DNA of 5,550 nt from JBGLNJ01 sp964353405. GTDB lineage: Bacteria > Chloroflexota > Anaerolineae > Fen-1058. The stretch spans positions 1 to 5,550 of the forward strand of contig CAYGWJ010000374.1 of the NCBI GenBank assembly GCA_964353405.1, written 5' to 3'. Numbering within the stretch: position 1 is the stretch's first letter; every line of letters starts with the position of its first letter. Of this stretch, positions 1-5,550 are shown piece after piece. Position numbers and translations under genes: made by a program. Under the pieces are notes generated by a model. The model did no database searches and had not been told where the DNA came from. It worked only from the letters and a program-made list of their open reading frames with translations.

Positions 1-1323
1 GTCCCCTCGCTCGACGCCGCATCCCAACTGCGCGACTTTTCGCAAGCGTTGGTGAAGTTCGCTCCTCGTGTTCAAGCTCCACCTTCAGGTGATTTTTCGT
101 TTCCCAACTGGCGTACAGCCCTTACGCAGATAGGGGAAATCGTCGCGTTGTCTCGCAGACCGGTGTTGGTCATCATAGACGAGTTTACACGTTTGATGAT
201 GACTTCGCAGGGCGTAGACAGTGCCTTTCAAATCGCCTGGGATCACTGCCTCTCAGAGTTGCCCAACATGCGCCTGATCTTGACGGGGTCGCACGTCGGC
301 ATCATGGAGCGGGACGTGCTGTCGGGCCGCGCACCTCTTTTCGGGCGAGCCGTCTATTACATCCGCTTGCGCCCGCTTTCTTTTGGAACGCTGAAAAAGA
401 TGCTCCCCGACCGCTCGCCCGCTGACAGAGTGGCCATCTATGCTATCACCGGCGGCATCCCGGCCTATCTCGACTTTTTTGCGCGGTCGGCGACGTTCAA
501 CGAAGGGTTGAGGAAATGCCTGTCGCCTGACAGCATCATGCTGGCCGACACGTCGCTTCGGTTGCGGGATGAAGTCGAAGACCCACGCGCCCTCGAAGCT
601 ATCCTGTCGGCTATCGCCGGAGGCGCTCACGAGTGGGACGAGATCGCGGGCAACGTGCGCATCCGGCGTGGATTGGGCAAATGCCTGATGCGCCTGGAAG
701 ACATGGGCATCGTCGAGCGCCGTGATTCGGTTCTATCGCCGATCCATCGCAAGGGACGCTACTACATCTGCAATCCATTCCTGCGTTTCTACTATCGCTG
801 CATTGTTCCCCATCTCGACGATATCGAGCGTGGGAAGCTGAATCGAGCGGTCCGAGACATCGCCGGCGATCTGGCGACGGTGAGTGCGGACGTTTTCGAA
901 GAGTTGTGTCGCGAGTGGATTTTCATCGAATGTGGTCACGGTAGATTGGACCTGATGCCCGACACAGTCGGGACGTTTTGGGCGCAGCAGCGTGGGCAGG
1001 CGACTCGACTGGATTTGGTAGCGACCAGCCGAAAACAGCAGCGTTTGTTTATTGCGACCGCACGCTGGAACGCAGGTCGAGTGGGGCGGAACACATTGAG
1101 CGATCTTGTCGCCCGCAGTCAGGTCATGCCTCAAGTCAAAGACCCTGGCTGGCGGGTTCAGTACGGGCTATTTGCGCGTGATGGTTTCACAGAGTCCGCC
1201 GTGAAAGCTGCAAGGGAAACAGGAGCGCGCCTTGTGAGCTTGTGCGAAGTCGAAGATAGGCTCGTCGAGGCAGTTGCGCGCCATCCAACGGACCTGTCGA
1301 ACAAGAACAACCTTGAGTTTTAG
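1..1323 (+). CDS. Archaeal-type P-loop ATPase with C-terminal DUF234 domain, 5'-partial
   Basis: The frame is open from base 1 with no stop; the first start-like codon (TTG at 49) is internal, so the gene begins upstream and 440 codons are visible. Seen: a Walker B strand VLVIIDEFTRLM (Asp at 178-180), a sensor-like LILTGSHVGIME, the family signature APLFGR..YYIRLRPLSF, and YAITGGIPAYL. Next come a winged-helix stretch (about 590-730), YYICNPFLRFYYR, and a C-terminal DUF234 part beginning FEELCREW. This order is typical of ATPase_2 plus DUF234 proteins, common in archaea and some bacteria; their cellular role is poorly known. Walker A, essential for nucleotide binding, should lie 5' of the window. 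Oddity: the usual DUF234 nuclease-like pattern D-(x)n-ExKW reads LDLVA...LFIATARW, so the Glu and Lys appear replaced by Thr and Arg. It is convergent with abiEii, so it is not part of the minus-strand operon. Family assignment is confident; function is not. Confidence 0.88.
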   Translation, partial: VPSLDAASQLRDFSQALVKFAPRVQAPPSGDFSFPNWRTALTQIGEIVALSRRPVLVIIDEFTRLMMTSQGVDSAFQIAWDHCLSELPNMRLILTGSHVGIMERDVLSGRAPLFGRAVYYIRLRPLSFGTLKKMLPDRSPADRVAIYAITGGIPAYLDFFARSATFNEGLRKCLSPDSIMLADTSLRLRDEVEDPRALEAILSAIAGGAHEWDEIAGNVRIRRGLGKCLMRLEDMGIVERRDSVLSPIHRKGRYYICNPFLRFYYRCIVPHLDDIERGKLNRAVRDIAGDLATVSADVFEELCREWIFIECGHGRLDLMPDTVGTFWAQQRGQATRLDLVATSRKQQRLFIATARWNAGRVGRNTLSDLVARSQVMPQVKDPGWRVQYGLFARDGFTESAVKAARETGARLVSLCEVEDRLVEAVARHPTDLSNKNNLEF

Positions 1324-1330
1324 GTTGTCA

Positions 1331-2134
1331 CTATATTAACCCAAGCCCTCGCAAGTGCCGGCGTACTGTTCGCAAGACATCGTTCGCGTGGGGTAGGTCG
1401 TGCACCTGGACCGCCAGACGAGATTCCCACAACCTTTCAAAGGTCTCGGCTTTGTTGGTCAAGGCCCTATCCAGGCCGGATGAATTCTGACCTTTATGCT
1501 TGCTCTTGGCGGCAAAACCTTCTGGCACAAGCTGCAGATCCAGATCACCCTGTTCAAATAGAGAATAGACGTCATACAGATCGCGCGGCTCGGTGCGTCC
1601 CATCAAGGCGCACAGCTTCTCGGTCAGGATTTCTTCCAGGGTGTAGACAGACAGGGCGGCATCCGCCGGATAGTCGCTGTAAGGCGCCACCAGCTTGCGC
1701 TCGCTCAAAGGGTACAGCAGCAATTCGCCGCGCGTGACATCCACCTTCAGATGCCGTGAGCCAGGGCGCGCTCGCAACGGCCCCACATAGTCGATGAACA
1801 GCGCGCTGCTTCCAAGAGTGCTCTGCTCTGCGCTTCCGATTGTCAGGGTGATGTTTGCCTGCCGGCTCAACCAGGGGAACACAGCACCAAACGCGCCGAT
1901 CAAGTCGTCATGTGGCAGATCAACGTGGAGGGTAAAATCCAGGTCTTCGGAGAAGCGATAGTCTGGATAATAGCACCGCTTGAGGGCGGTGCCACCTTTG
2001 AAGGCCAGTTTACCCCGCAAGTCACTTTCTGCGATGGCGGCCAGCAGCCAACTCAGCACATAGTCTTTTTCGACGACGCGGTCGCCCACGCCGAGGCGAT
2101 GGGCCAATCGGGCAACTTCGGCAGTTGAAATCAT
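1331..2134 (-). CDS. abiEii: AbiEii family nucleotidyltransferase toxin (type IV toxin-antitoxin / abortive infection)
   Basis: This 267-residue cytoplasmic protein carries the DNA polymerase beta-type nucleotidyltransferase signature of the AbiEii (DUF1814) family. Visible motifs in order: VEKDYVLSWLL (21-31); the core FKGGTALKR (45-53) followed by RFSEDLDF (60-67), holding the metal-binding acidic pair Asp64/Asp66; LKVDV (129-133) with a third acidic residue; and the downstream motif EEILTEKLCALMGR...RDLYDVY (167-190). All expected catalytic residues are present, so the toxin looks intact. Known for the family: bacteriostatic nucleotidyltransferases acting in phage abortive infection and plasmid stability; the related mycobacterial MenT toxins modify tRNA acceptor ends. 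The target here is unknown. The ATG lies 4 bp after the abiEi stop (TGA-GCCT-ATG) and lacks a strong Shine-Dalgarno sequence, so translation is probably coupled to abiEi. The last codon lies 7 bp from the end of the convergent ATPase gene. Confidence 0.93.
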   Translation of the reverse strand: MISTAEVARLAHRLGVGDRVVEKDYVLSWLLAAIAESDLRGKLAFKGGTALKRCYYPDYRFSEDLDFTLHVDLPHDDLIGAFGAVFPWLSRQANITLTIGSAEQSTLGSSALFIDYVGPLRARPGSRHLKVDVTRGELLLYPLSERKLVAPYSDYPADAALSVYTLEEILTEKLCALMGRTEPRDLYDVYSLFEQGDLDLQLVPEGFAAKSKHKGQNSSGLDRALTNKAETFERLWESRLAVQVHDLPHANDVLRTVRRHLRGLGLI

Positions 2135-2138
2135 AGGC

Positions 2139-2957
2139 TCACGTCCAAACGGTGGTTTTCAGTTCTTCGGGATCGAGGTTCACACGCAAGCGCCAGCGAG
2201 CGCGATAGGGTCCCTGGGCTGGCAATGTCGGGTCAAGCGGCGAGTAACGTGAGTTGACCAGTGCTTGCAAGGATGCGATGGTTTCTGGGTGGCCCAGGTT
2301 GTAAGTCTCCAACAGAAAACCGATTCGCTTGGTAGCCGCTTTGTGATCGAGTCGCCTGACATAGGCTACCAGCCGGTCTTCGTTCAGATCGTTCTTGCGC
2401 ATCCACAACCCTTTGGCTAACTCGGCAAGTCCGCCGCACAACTCAGGCCGGGCTGCGCAGTCGAGCACTGTTTTCTCCAAATCGCTGACTTGCACTTGCT
2501 CCTGCTCGGTCGCCCAGGATGGTTCAAACCCCCAGAAAGCGCGCTGGTTGGCGTAGACGAAGCGATACTCGACACCGGCAATCTGCCGACTGGCACGCTG
2601 TCGTGGCACAGTCACGTAGACTGTGTTGACCGGCTGCGTGGTCATCTGGTGCAGTTCTAGGGCGCTATAGTGGGAGATGTAGTATCGCATGGAACCCACA
2701 AAGTGCCGGGCGATCACATATCGGTCGGCCATGGGAATGTTCTCCAGGCCGGCTTCCAGTGGCACGATCAGGTATTTGCCAGGCGCGAGTCGCACCAACC
2801 ATCGCCGCCGCGCCAGTTGGCTTAGAAGCTTAGCGGTAGCTTCAGAGTCTTTACCGGTGATAGCTTGTGCGTCGGCGATCGTGAAAACGGTCTTATCATT
2901 CGCGCTCAGGCGCAGCACAAGCTCTGCGCTGGCTGGCCCAAGTGTCTTGTCAGTCAT
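2139..2957 (-). CDS. abiEi: AbiEi family antitoxin and autorepressor (type IV toxin-antitoxin)
   Basis: This 272-residue protein is the cognate antitoxin, placed directly before the toxin gene as in AbiE operons. Residues about 10-65 form a winged helix-turn-helix ending in RRRWLVRLAPGKYLIVP, the usual wing followed by a 'xGxY' turn. The C-terminal part has the family's YYISHYSALELH (92-103), VTVPRQRA (115-122) and DLEKTVLDC (159-167) segments; in characterised AbiEi proteins this part neutralises the toxin without stable binding (type IV). The start is ATG at 2957, supported by AAAAGG at 2965-2970 with 7-nt spacing. Known for the family: AbiEi represses its own operon by binding paired inverted repeats upstream. 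A perfect 18-bp inverted repeat sits in the right place here (2960-2977 and 3003-3020). Length and motif order look normal, with no sign of decay. Confidence 0.92.
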   Translation of the reverse strand: MTDKTLGPASAELVLRLSANDKTVFTIADAQAITGKDSEATAKLLSQLARRRWLVRLAPGKYLIVPLEAGLENIPMADRYVIARHFVGSMRYYISHYSALELHQMTTQPVNTVYVTVPRQRASRQIAGVEYRFVYANQRAFWGFEPSWATEQEQVQVSDLEKTVLDCAARPELCGGLAELAKGLWMRKNDLNEDRLVAYVRRLDHKAATKRIGFLLETYNLGHPETIASLQALVNSRYSPLDPTLPAQGPYRARWRLRVNLDPEELKTTVWT

Positions 2958-2959
2958 GG

Positions 2960-3020
2960 GATTACCTTTTATATTGTCTACTTCGCGCGCCAGGAGAATT
3001 ATACAATATAAAAGGTAATC
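2960..3020. promoter_or_regulatory. Probable AbiEi operator: perfect 18-bp inverted repeat with 25-bp spacer
   Basis: The arm at 2960-2977 (gattaccttttatattgt) is the exact reverse complement of 3003-3020. After one mismatch (2978/3002) two further pairs match (2979/3001, 2980/3000). Arm centres are 43 bp apart, about four helical turns, so bound proteins would lie on the same DNA face. The upstream arm (3003-3020) fills the spacer between the predicted -35 and -10; the downstream arm lies in the leader and contains the abiEi Shine-Dalgarno sequence. Paired inverted repeats bound by AbiEi are known for characterised AbiE operons. That these arms are the AbiEi sites is inferred from position and symmetry. 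Confidence 0.82.
2965..2970 (-). promoter_or_regulatory. Ribosome binding site of abiEi inside the operator arm
   Basis: AAAAGG lies 7 nt before the abiEi ATG and supports that start. It is part of the downstream inverted-repeat arm, so the same bases could serve in repressor binding, ribosome binding and, in longer transcripts, base pairing. Confidence 0.65.
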
Positions 3021-3026
3021 TGACTA
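2998..3026 (-). promoter_or_regulatory. Predicted sigma-70-type promoter of abiEi-abiEii
   Basis: On the minus strand, a perfect -10 TATAAT (2998-3003) is preceded by 17 bp and a -35 TAGTCA (3021-3026), which matches 4 of 6 bases of TTGACA. The predicted transcription start is near 2991, giving a leader of about 33 nt before the abiEi ATG at 2957. The promoter lies in the 83-bp gap after the LysM stop codon and overlaps the inverted repeat, as expected for a repressible toxin-antitoxin promoter. Confidence 0.7.
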
Positions 3027-3030
3027 GTCA
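3021..3030. repeat. Perfect 10-bp palindrome TGACTAGTCA overlapping the abiE -35 element
   Basis: The ten bases equal their own reverse complement and directly abut the outer end of the upstream operator arm. They include the predicted -35 (3021-3026). This could be a site for a second regulator or chance; a perfect 10-bp palindrome at a given position is expected about once per 1,000 bp, so on its own it is weak evidence. Confidence 0.35.
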
Positions 3031-3040
3031 TTCACCGCGT

Positions 3041-4180
3041 TCAAGTGCCCCGATCTTGCATCCGCCGTACTGCCATGATCACGGTCCAGGCAACGAACAC
3101 GAGCGCGAATCCGCCCAGGGTCCATGTGAGGAATGGCGTTGGATTCTGGCACGGGGATGCATTGACCGTCACCATTGTCCCTGTGGGTGTCGTTAGGACG
3201 GATGACCGTCCAATCGGCAATGCTTCAGGTTCTGTCCCCCAAATCACTAACACTTGGCGCGGATAGATAGCCTGCCCTGGCGACAGGCGATTCAGCCGCA
3301 TGATCTGCTCAATCGAAACGCCATGCGCGAGGGCGATGCTGCCCAACGTTTCTCCGGCAGCGACGGTGTGCGTCACCAAGACGCTCGGAGTAGCAGTAGC
3401 CAGATGCCGTACACCGGGCAACGTCGCCGACACGCTGACTGGTGTTGGCGATGGCACAGTCTCCAGGCGAGCGTCATCTATATGCACATCGTTGTTGAGA
3501 CGCGGCCAGTCCCATTCAGCGCGCGACCGGATAAACACAGTTGCCACTCCCGCTTCGGACATCGCCTCGACCTGGAAACGTTGCCACTGGTCGAACGCCT
3601 CTCCTTCCGGTGACCAGATCACGTCCGAACTCCACGGGTCTATGCCACCCCACGGGTCAATGCCGACCTGGAGATGCATCCGAGCAGGAGCGTCGGAAGC
3701 TTTGCCGCCCTTACACGCCGGGGCGTTCGCGCACATCCACGTTTGTAGCCAGGCAGAGAATCTCAACTGGACGCCGAGCGGGATGCCTTCCACCGCTTGA
3801 GATAAACCGGCCTCATGCATTCTGCCATAGGTGAAATAGCGGACAGCGCGCGCGCCTGAATGGACACGATTCGGAAAGTCGGACGCTTTCACGTCACGAA
3901 ACTCGGGACGCGCCCAGTAGCAGCCAAAGTCAGACCGGCGCGGGCAGTTTGAAGGCAGCAGCAAGTCGTCCGGCGGGCTGGGACGCCAGAAGGCAAACCA
4001 GCCACCAGGGGGTATAGCGATTTCGCGCACGCCATCCTGGAAGAGCCATCTTCCTTCATCTTCAAAGTCGGGGTTCGTGAGCAAGTTGGGTGACTGCGCC
4101 ATGGCATAATCACTGACTTTGATGAATGGCATCACCAGTATGAGAGTGATCAGTGCAGGAATGGCGCGTGCATGAATCAT
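3041..4180 (-). CDS. Secreted LysM-domain protein with jelly-roll-like ectodomain and C-terminal membrane anchor
   Basis: This 379-residue protein starts at the ATG at 4180, chosen because GAGG (4187-4190) lies 6 nt upstream; an in-frame TTG at 4192 overlaps that site and is less likely. The N-terminus is a signal peptide: hydrophobic ALITLILVMPFI (9-20) and a likely cleavage after AMA (26-28). Residues about 30-250 begin NLLTNPDFE and contain SGARAVRYF, LRFSAWLQTW, GIDPWGGIDPW and VHIDDARLE, resembling the beta-sandwich carbohydrate-binding regions of surface proteins. A Pro/Ser/Thr linker leads to a LysM domain (about 269-315, HTVAAGETLGSIALAHGVS..QIMRLN), which binds N-acetylglucosamine polymers such as peptidoglycan. 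A transmembrane helix (about 349-371) and a short basic tail (RRMQDRGT) end it, giving an outside-facing anchored protein. No catalytic motif was seen, so it is probably a binding or structural protein. It lies 39 bp after the replication-relaxation gene and may be cotranscribed with it. Confidence 0.85.
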   Translation of the reverse strand: MIHARAIPALITLILVMPFIKVSDYAMAQSPNLLTNPDFEDEGRWLFQDGVREIAIPPGGWFAFWRPSPPDDLLLPSNCPRRSDFGCYWARPEFRDVKASDFPNRVHSGARAVRYFTYGRMHEAGLSQAVEGIPLGVQLRFSAWLQTWMCANAPACKGGKASDAPARMHLQVGIDPWGGIDPWSSDVIWSPEGEAFDQWQRFQVEAMSEAGVATVFIRSRAEWDWPRLNNDVHIDDARLETVPSPTPVSVSATLPGVRHLATATPSVLVTHTVAAGETLGSIALAHGVSIEQIMRLNRLSPGQAIYPRQVLVIWGTEPEALPIGRSSVLTTPTGTMVTVNASPCQNPTPFLTWTLGGFALVFVAWTVIMAVRRMQDRGT

Positions 4181-4186
4181 AGGCTG

Positions 4187-4190
4187 CCTC
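4187..4190 (-). promoter_or_regulatory. Ribosome binding site deciding the LysM protein start
   Basis: GAGG is 6 nt upstream of the ATG at 4180. The alternative TTG start at 4192 overlaps this site and would add only four residues (TTG-Arg-Gln-Pro), so the ATG is preferred. Confidence 0.6.
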
Positions 4191-4219
4191 AAATCAGAGT
4201 GAAGACAGGTCGCCGCGCA

Positions 4220-5512
4220 TCATGACGTGCCCTTCGACGCTCGTCGCTTGCGGATCGTCCTGTCTCTGCGCATGGCGCTCGCCACATCTCTACTCAACCG
4301 CGCCAGGTTCAACGGCCTGGGCATCTGATCTGCGTTCTCGAAACCATCGAAGCAGCGGCACATCTTCCAGTCCACAATGTGCCGCCACACCGGCGCTGCC
4401 GGCCCGCATGTGTTCAGTGTGTCCTGCACGGCGATCCAGGCATCTAGCGGCGTCAAGCCGGCCAGCTTGGCCCGTTCCAGGATCACTTTCCGAACCAGGT
4501 GAGCGCGTCCTTCGTCTGGCACGATCACCAGCAGGCGCGGCAAACGAGTGCCTCCATGCAAATACTCACCTGTCTGCCGGTAGGTGTAGTAACAATCGAA
4601 CTTGCGCGCCAGCTTCTTGCGCGACATCGTCCCGCGATCGATTTCGAGAAAGAACTCGTACGCATCTTGCCCGATCCGGTACACGCCGCCCGAGTCCGGC
4701 ACGAGGGCACGTCGCCGCCCTTCAGCCTGATAATATCTTCGGCACTCGCTCTCGTCCCATACCATCAGAGCGTGATCGAAGCGCAGTTGGCGGTAGCGCT
4801 GGGCGACGTTCGCCAGCGAGACCATGAAGGCTCGAACATCTCGCGTGTGCTGAAAGTGTCGCACGAGTATCCCGATGTCCAACTCTTTGCGCCGGCGAGT
4901 GGAGTGGACTGCCGGACCACGCGGCCTGGTCTTGGTCGGCCATCGCCGGTAATGCACGTAGCGTCCTGGCTCAAAGCCAGAGGCTGCCGCTAACAACTGC
5001 ACTCCCGATAAAGTCAGGTAGTAGCGGGTCGGCTCCTGCGGACGCAGATACTCGGCAATCAGTCCAAGCTTTACCAGGTTGCGCAAAGCAGACCTGACAT
5101 TGGTTTCGTGCTCATCCGATAGCAAGAGGGCCGCTTCCGAGAGCGACAAGAGCGGCCAGTTCGCGACACTCCTCAGCACCCGCCGGGTGAATCGGTTTGG
5201 CACAGACAGATGAGCACGTGCCAATCCATGTCGCTCAGTCTGCCCGTTCAGCACGCGATCTGCAGAAAAACCTGGGCGAAGAGACTGGGCCGTCTGCGGT
5301 TCAAGTACAAAACCGGTTTGTCCCGGCTCGCCCTGAAACAGGCACACTGGCATTCCTTCATTCCCGATTCGCCGCCAGACATCGGGTTGCCCGCTGATGA
5401 CAGCACTCCATTCCGCGATGTAGAATCGCAACGGGCGCATGTGATGGCGCAAGGCTGCTTCCCGCCACAGCCAGAGCAATTGCGTCAGCCTGACCCGGTT
5501 GGTCGTTACCAT
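4220..5512 (-). CDS. Replication-relaxation family protein with N-terminal extension, start uncertain
   Basis: From the first ATG in the window, 430 residues. A winged helix-turn-helix spans about 105-172 (NRFTRRVLRSVANWPLLSLSEAALLL, then VRSALRNLVKLGLI and RYYLTLSGVQLL). The conserved core of the Replic_Relax family follows: HFQHTRDVRAFMVSL (218-232), VPDSGGVYRIG (270-280), FFLEIDRGT (286-294) and ARKFDCYYTYR (301-311). The family is associated with plasmid replication and DNA relaxation and is found on plasmids and integrative elements; the exact reaction is not established. The PD...ExD...K spacing recalls restriction-endonuclease-like folds, which is only a resemblance. Residues 1-100 match no domain I know and are rich in Trp, Arg and Leu. 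The frame stays open from the ATG to the window end (5513-5550) and no Shine-Dalgarno sequence precedes the ATG, so the true start may be upstream. The tail is basic (RRDRTIRKRRASK), fitting nucleic-acid binding. The stop is 39 bp before the LysM ATG. Confidence 0.83.
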   Translation of the reverse strand: MVTTNRVRLTQLLWLWREAALRHHMRPLRFYIAEWSAVISGQPDVWRRIGNEGMPVCLFQGEPGQTGFVLEPQTAQSLRPGFSADRVLNGQTERHGLARAHLSVPNRFTRRVLRSVANWPLLSLSEAALLLSDEHETNVRSALRNLVKLGLIAEYLRPQEPTRYYLTLSGVQLLAAASGFEPGRYVHYRRWPTKTRPRGPAVHSTRRRKELDIGILVRHFQHTRDVRAFMVSLANVAQRYRQLRFDHALMVWDESECRRYYQAEGRRRALVPDSGGVYRIGQDAYEFFLEIDRGTMSRKKLARKFDCYYTYRQTGEYLHGGTRLPRLLVIVPDEGRAHLVRKVILERAKLAGLTPLDAWIAVQDTLNTCGPAAPVWRHIVDWKMCRCFDGFENADQMPRPLNLARLSRDVASAMRRDRTIRKRRASKGTS

Positions 5513-5550
5513 CGCCCAAACGGGAAACAGGGACGGCTCGCACTGTTGGG

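Noticed and set aside
49..51. TTG at 49 as the start of the ATPase gene
   Set aside because: The frame is open upstream to base 1, and the protein would lack Walker A, required in this family. The gene is truncated by the window edge.
253..1134. Minus-strand frames of 125 and 133 codons within the ATPase region
   Set aside because: They are antisense to an unmistakable ATPase/DUF234 coding sequence and match nothing known.
2974..3005. A divergent plus-strand promoter in the abiE gap (TTGTCT ... TATACA)
   Set aside because: The spacer would be 20 bp, and the downstream plus strand holds no credible gene, only frames antisense to the LysM gene.
2960..3020. The 18-bp inverted repeat as an intrinsic terminator of the LysM transcript
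   Set aside because: The stem is AT-rich with a 25-nt loop and is followed on the minus strand by CCCATG, not a T-tract. Its position over a promoter favours an operator.
2960..3020. The inverted repeat as terminal repeats of a miniature transposable element
   Set aside because: The unit is only 61 bp, has no flanking direct repeat that I could see, and sits exactly over a promoter and ribosome binding site.
3254..3834. Plus-strand frames opposite the LysM gene (up to 166 codons)
   Set aside because: The minus strand encodes a coherent signal peptide, ectodomain, LysM domain and anchor; the plus-strand products are low-complexity and mutually overlapping.
4222..4993. Long plus-strand reading frames of 201 and 164 codons (4222-4827, 4499-4993)
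   Set aside because: They are antisense to the core of the replication-relaxation gene, are rich in Ser, Arg and Pro, and show no recognisable domain; typical shadows in GC-rich DNA.

Overview
The window (about 57% GC by eye) looks bacterial and comes from an accessory or mobile region. The best guess at the host is Chloroflexota. This rests on weak grounds: a secreted protein with a jelly-roll-like region, a Pro/Ser/Thr linker, a LysM domain and a C-terminal membrane anchor, next to an archaeal-type ATPase and an AbiE pair. No rRNA, tRNA or CRISPR array is visible, and no IS element was recognised.

Layout. On the plus strand, 1-1323 is the 3' part of an archaeal-type P-loop ATPase gene (ATPase_2 plus DUF234). 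Its Walker A motif lies outside the window, and its C-terminal nuclease-like domain appears to lack catalytic residues. It ends 7 bp from a convergent minus-strand block. Read in the direction of transcription, that block holds: a replication-relaxation family protein (5512 to 4220, possibly starting upstream of the window); a membrane-anchored LysM protein (4180 to 3041); an 83-bp regulatory gap; then abiEi (2957 to 2139) and abiEii (2134 to 1331), a type IV toxin-antitoxin / abortive-infection pair 4 bp apart.

The most informative non-coding element is the gap before abiEi. It holds a perfect 18-bp inverted repeat (2960-2977 and 3003-3020). One arm lies between the -35 and -10 of a plausible promoter, and the other contains the abiEi Shine-Dalgarno sequence. 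This matches the known logic of AbiE autoregulation, in which AbiEi binds paired inverted repeats at its own promoter. It also suggests that read-through RNA from the LysM gene would fold the Shine-Dalgarno sequence into a stem, whereas RNA from the local promoter would not.

The replication-relaxation protein points to plasmid or integrative-element DNA, and AbiE would serve as its addiction or phage-defence module. The LysM surface protein lies between them, 39 bp downstream of the replication-relaxation gene. No wholly new system is demonstrated here. The least explained parts are the 100-residue N-terminal extension of the replication-relaxation protein, the LysM protein in this context, and the degenerate nuclease site in the ATPase.
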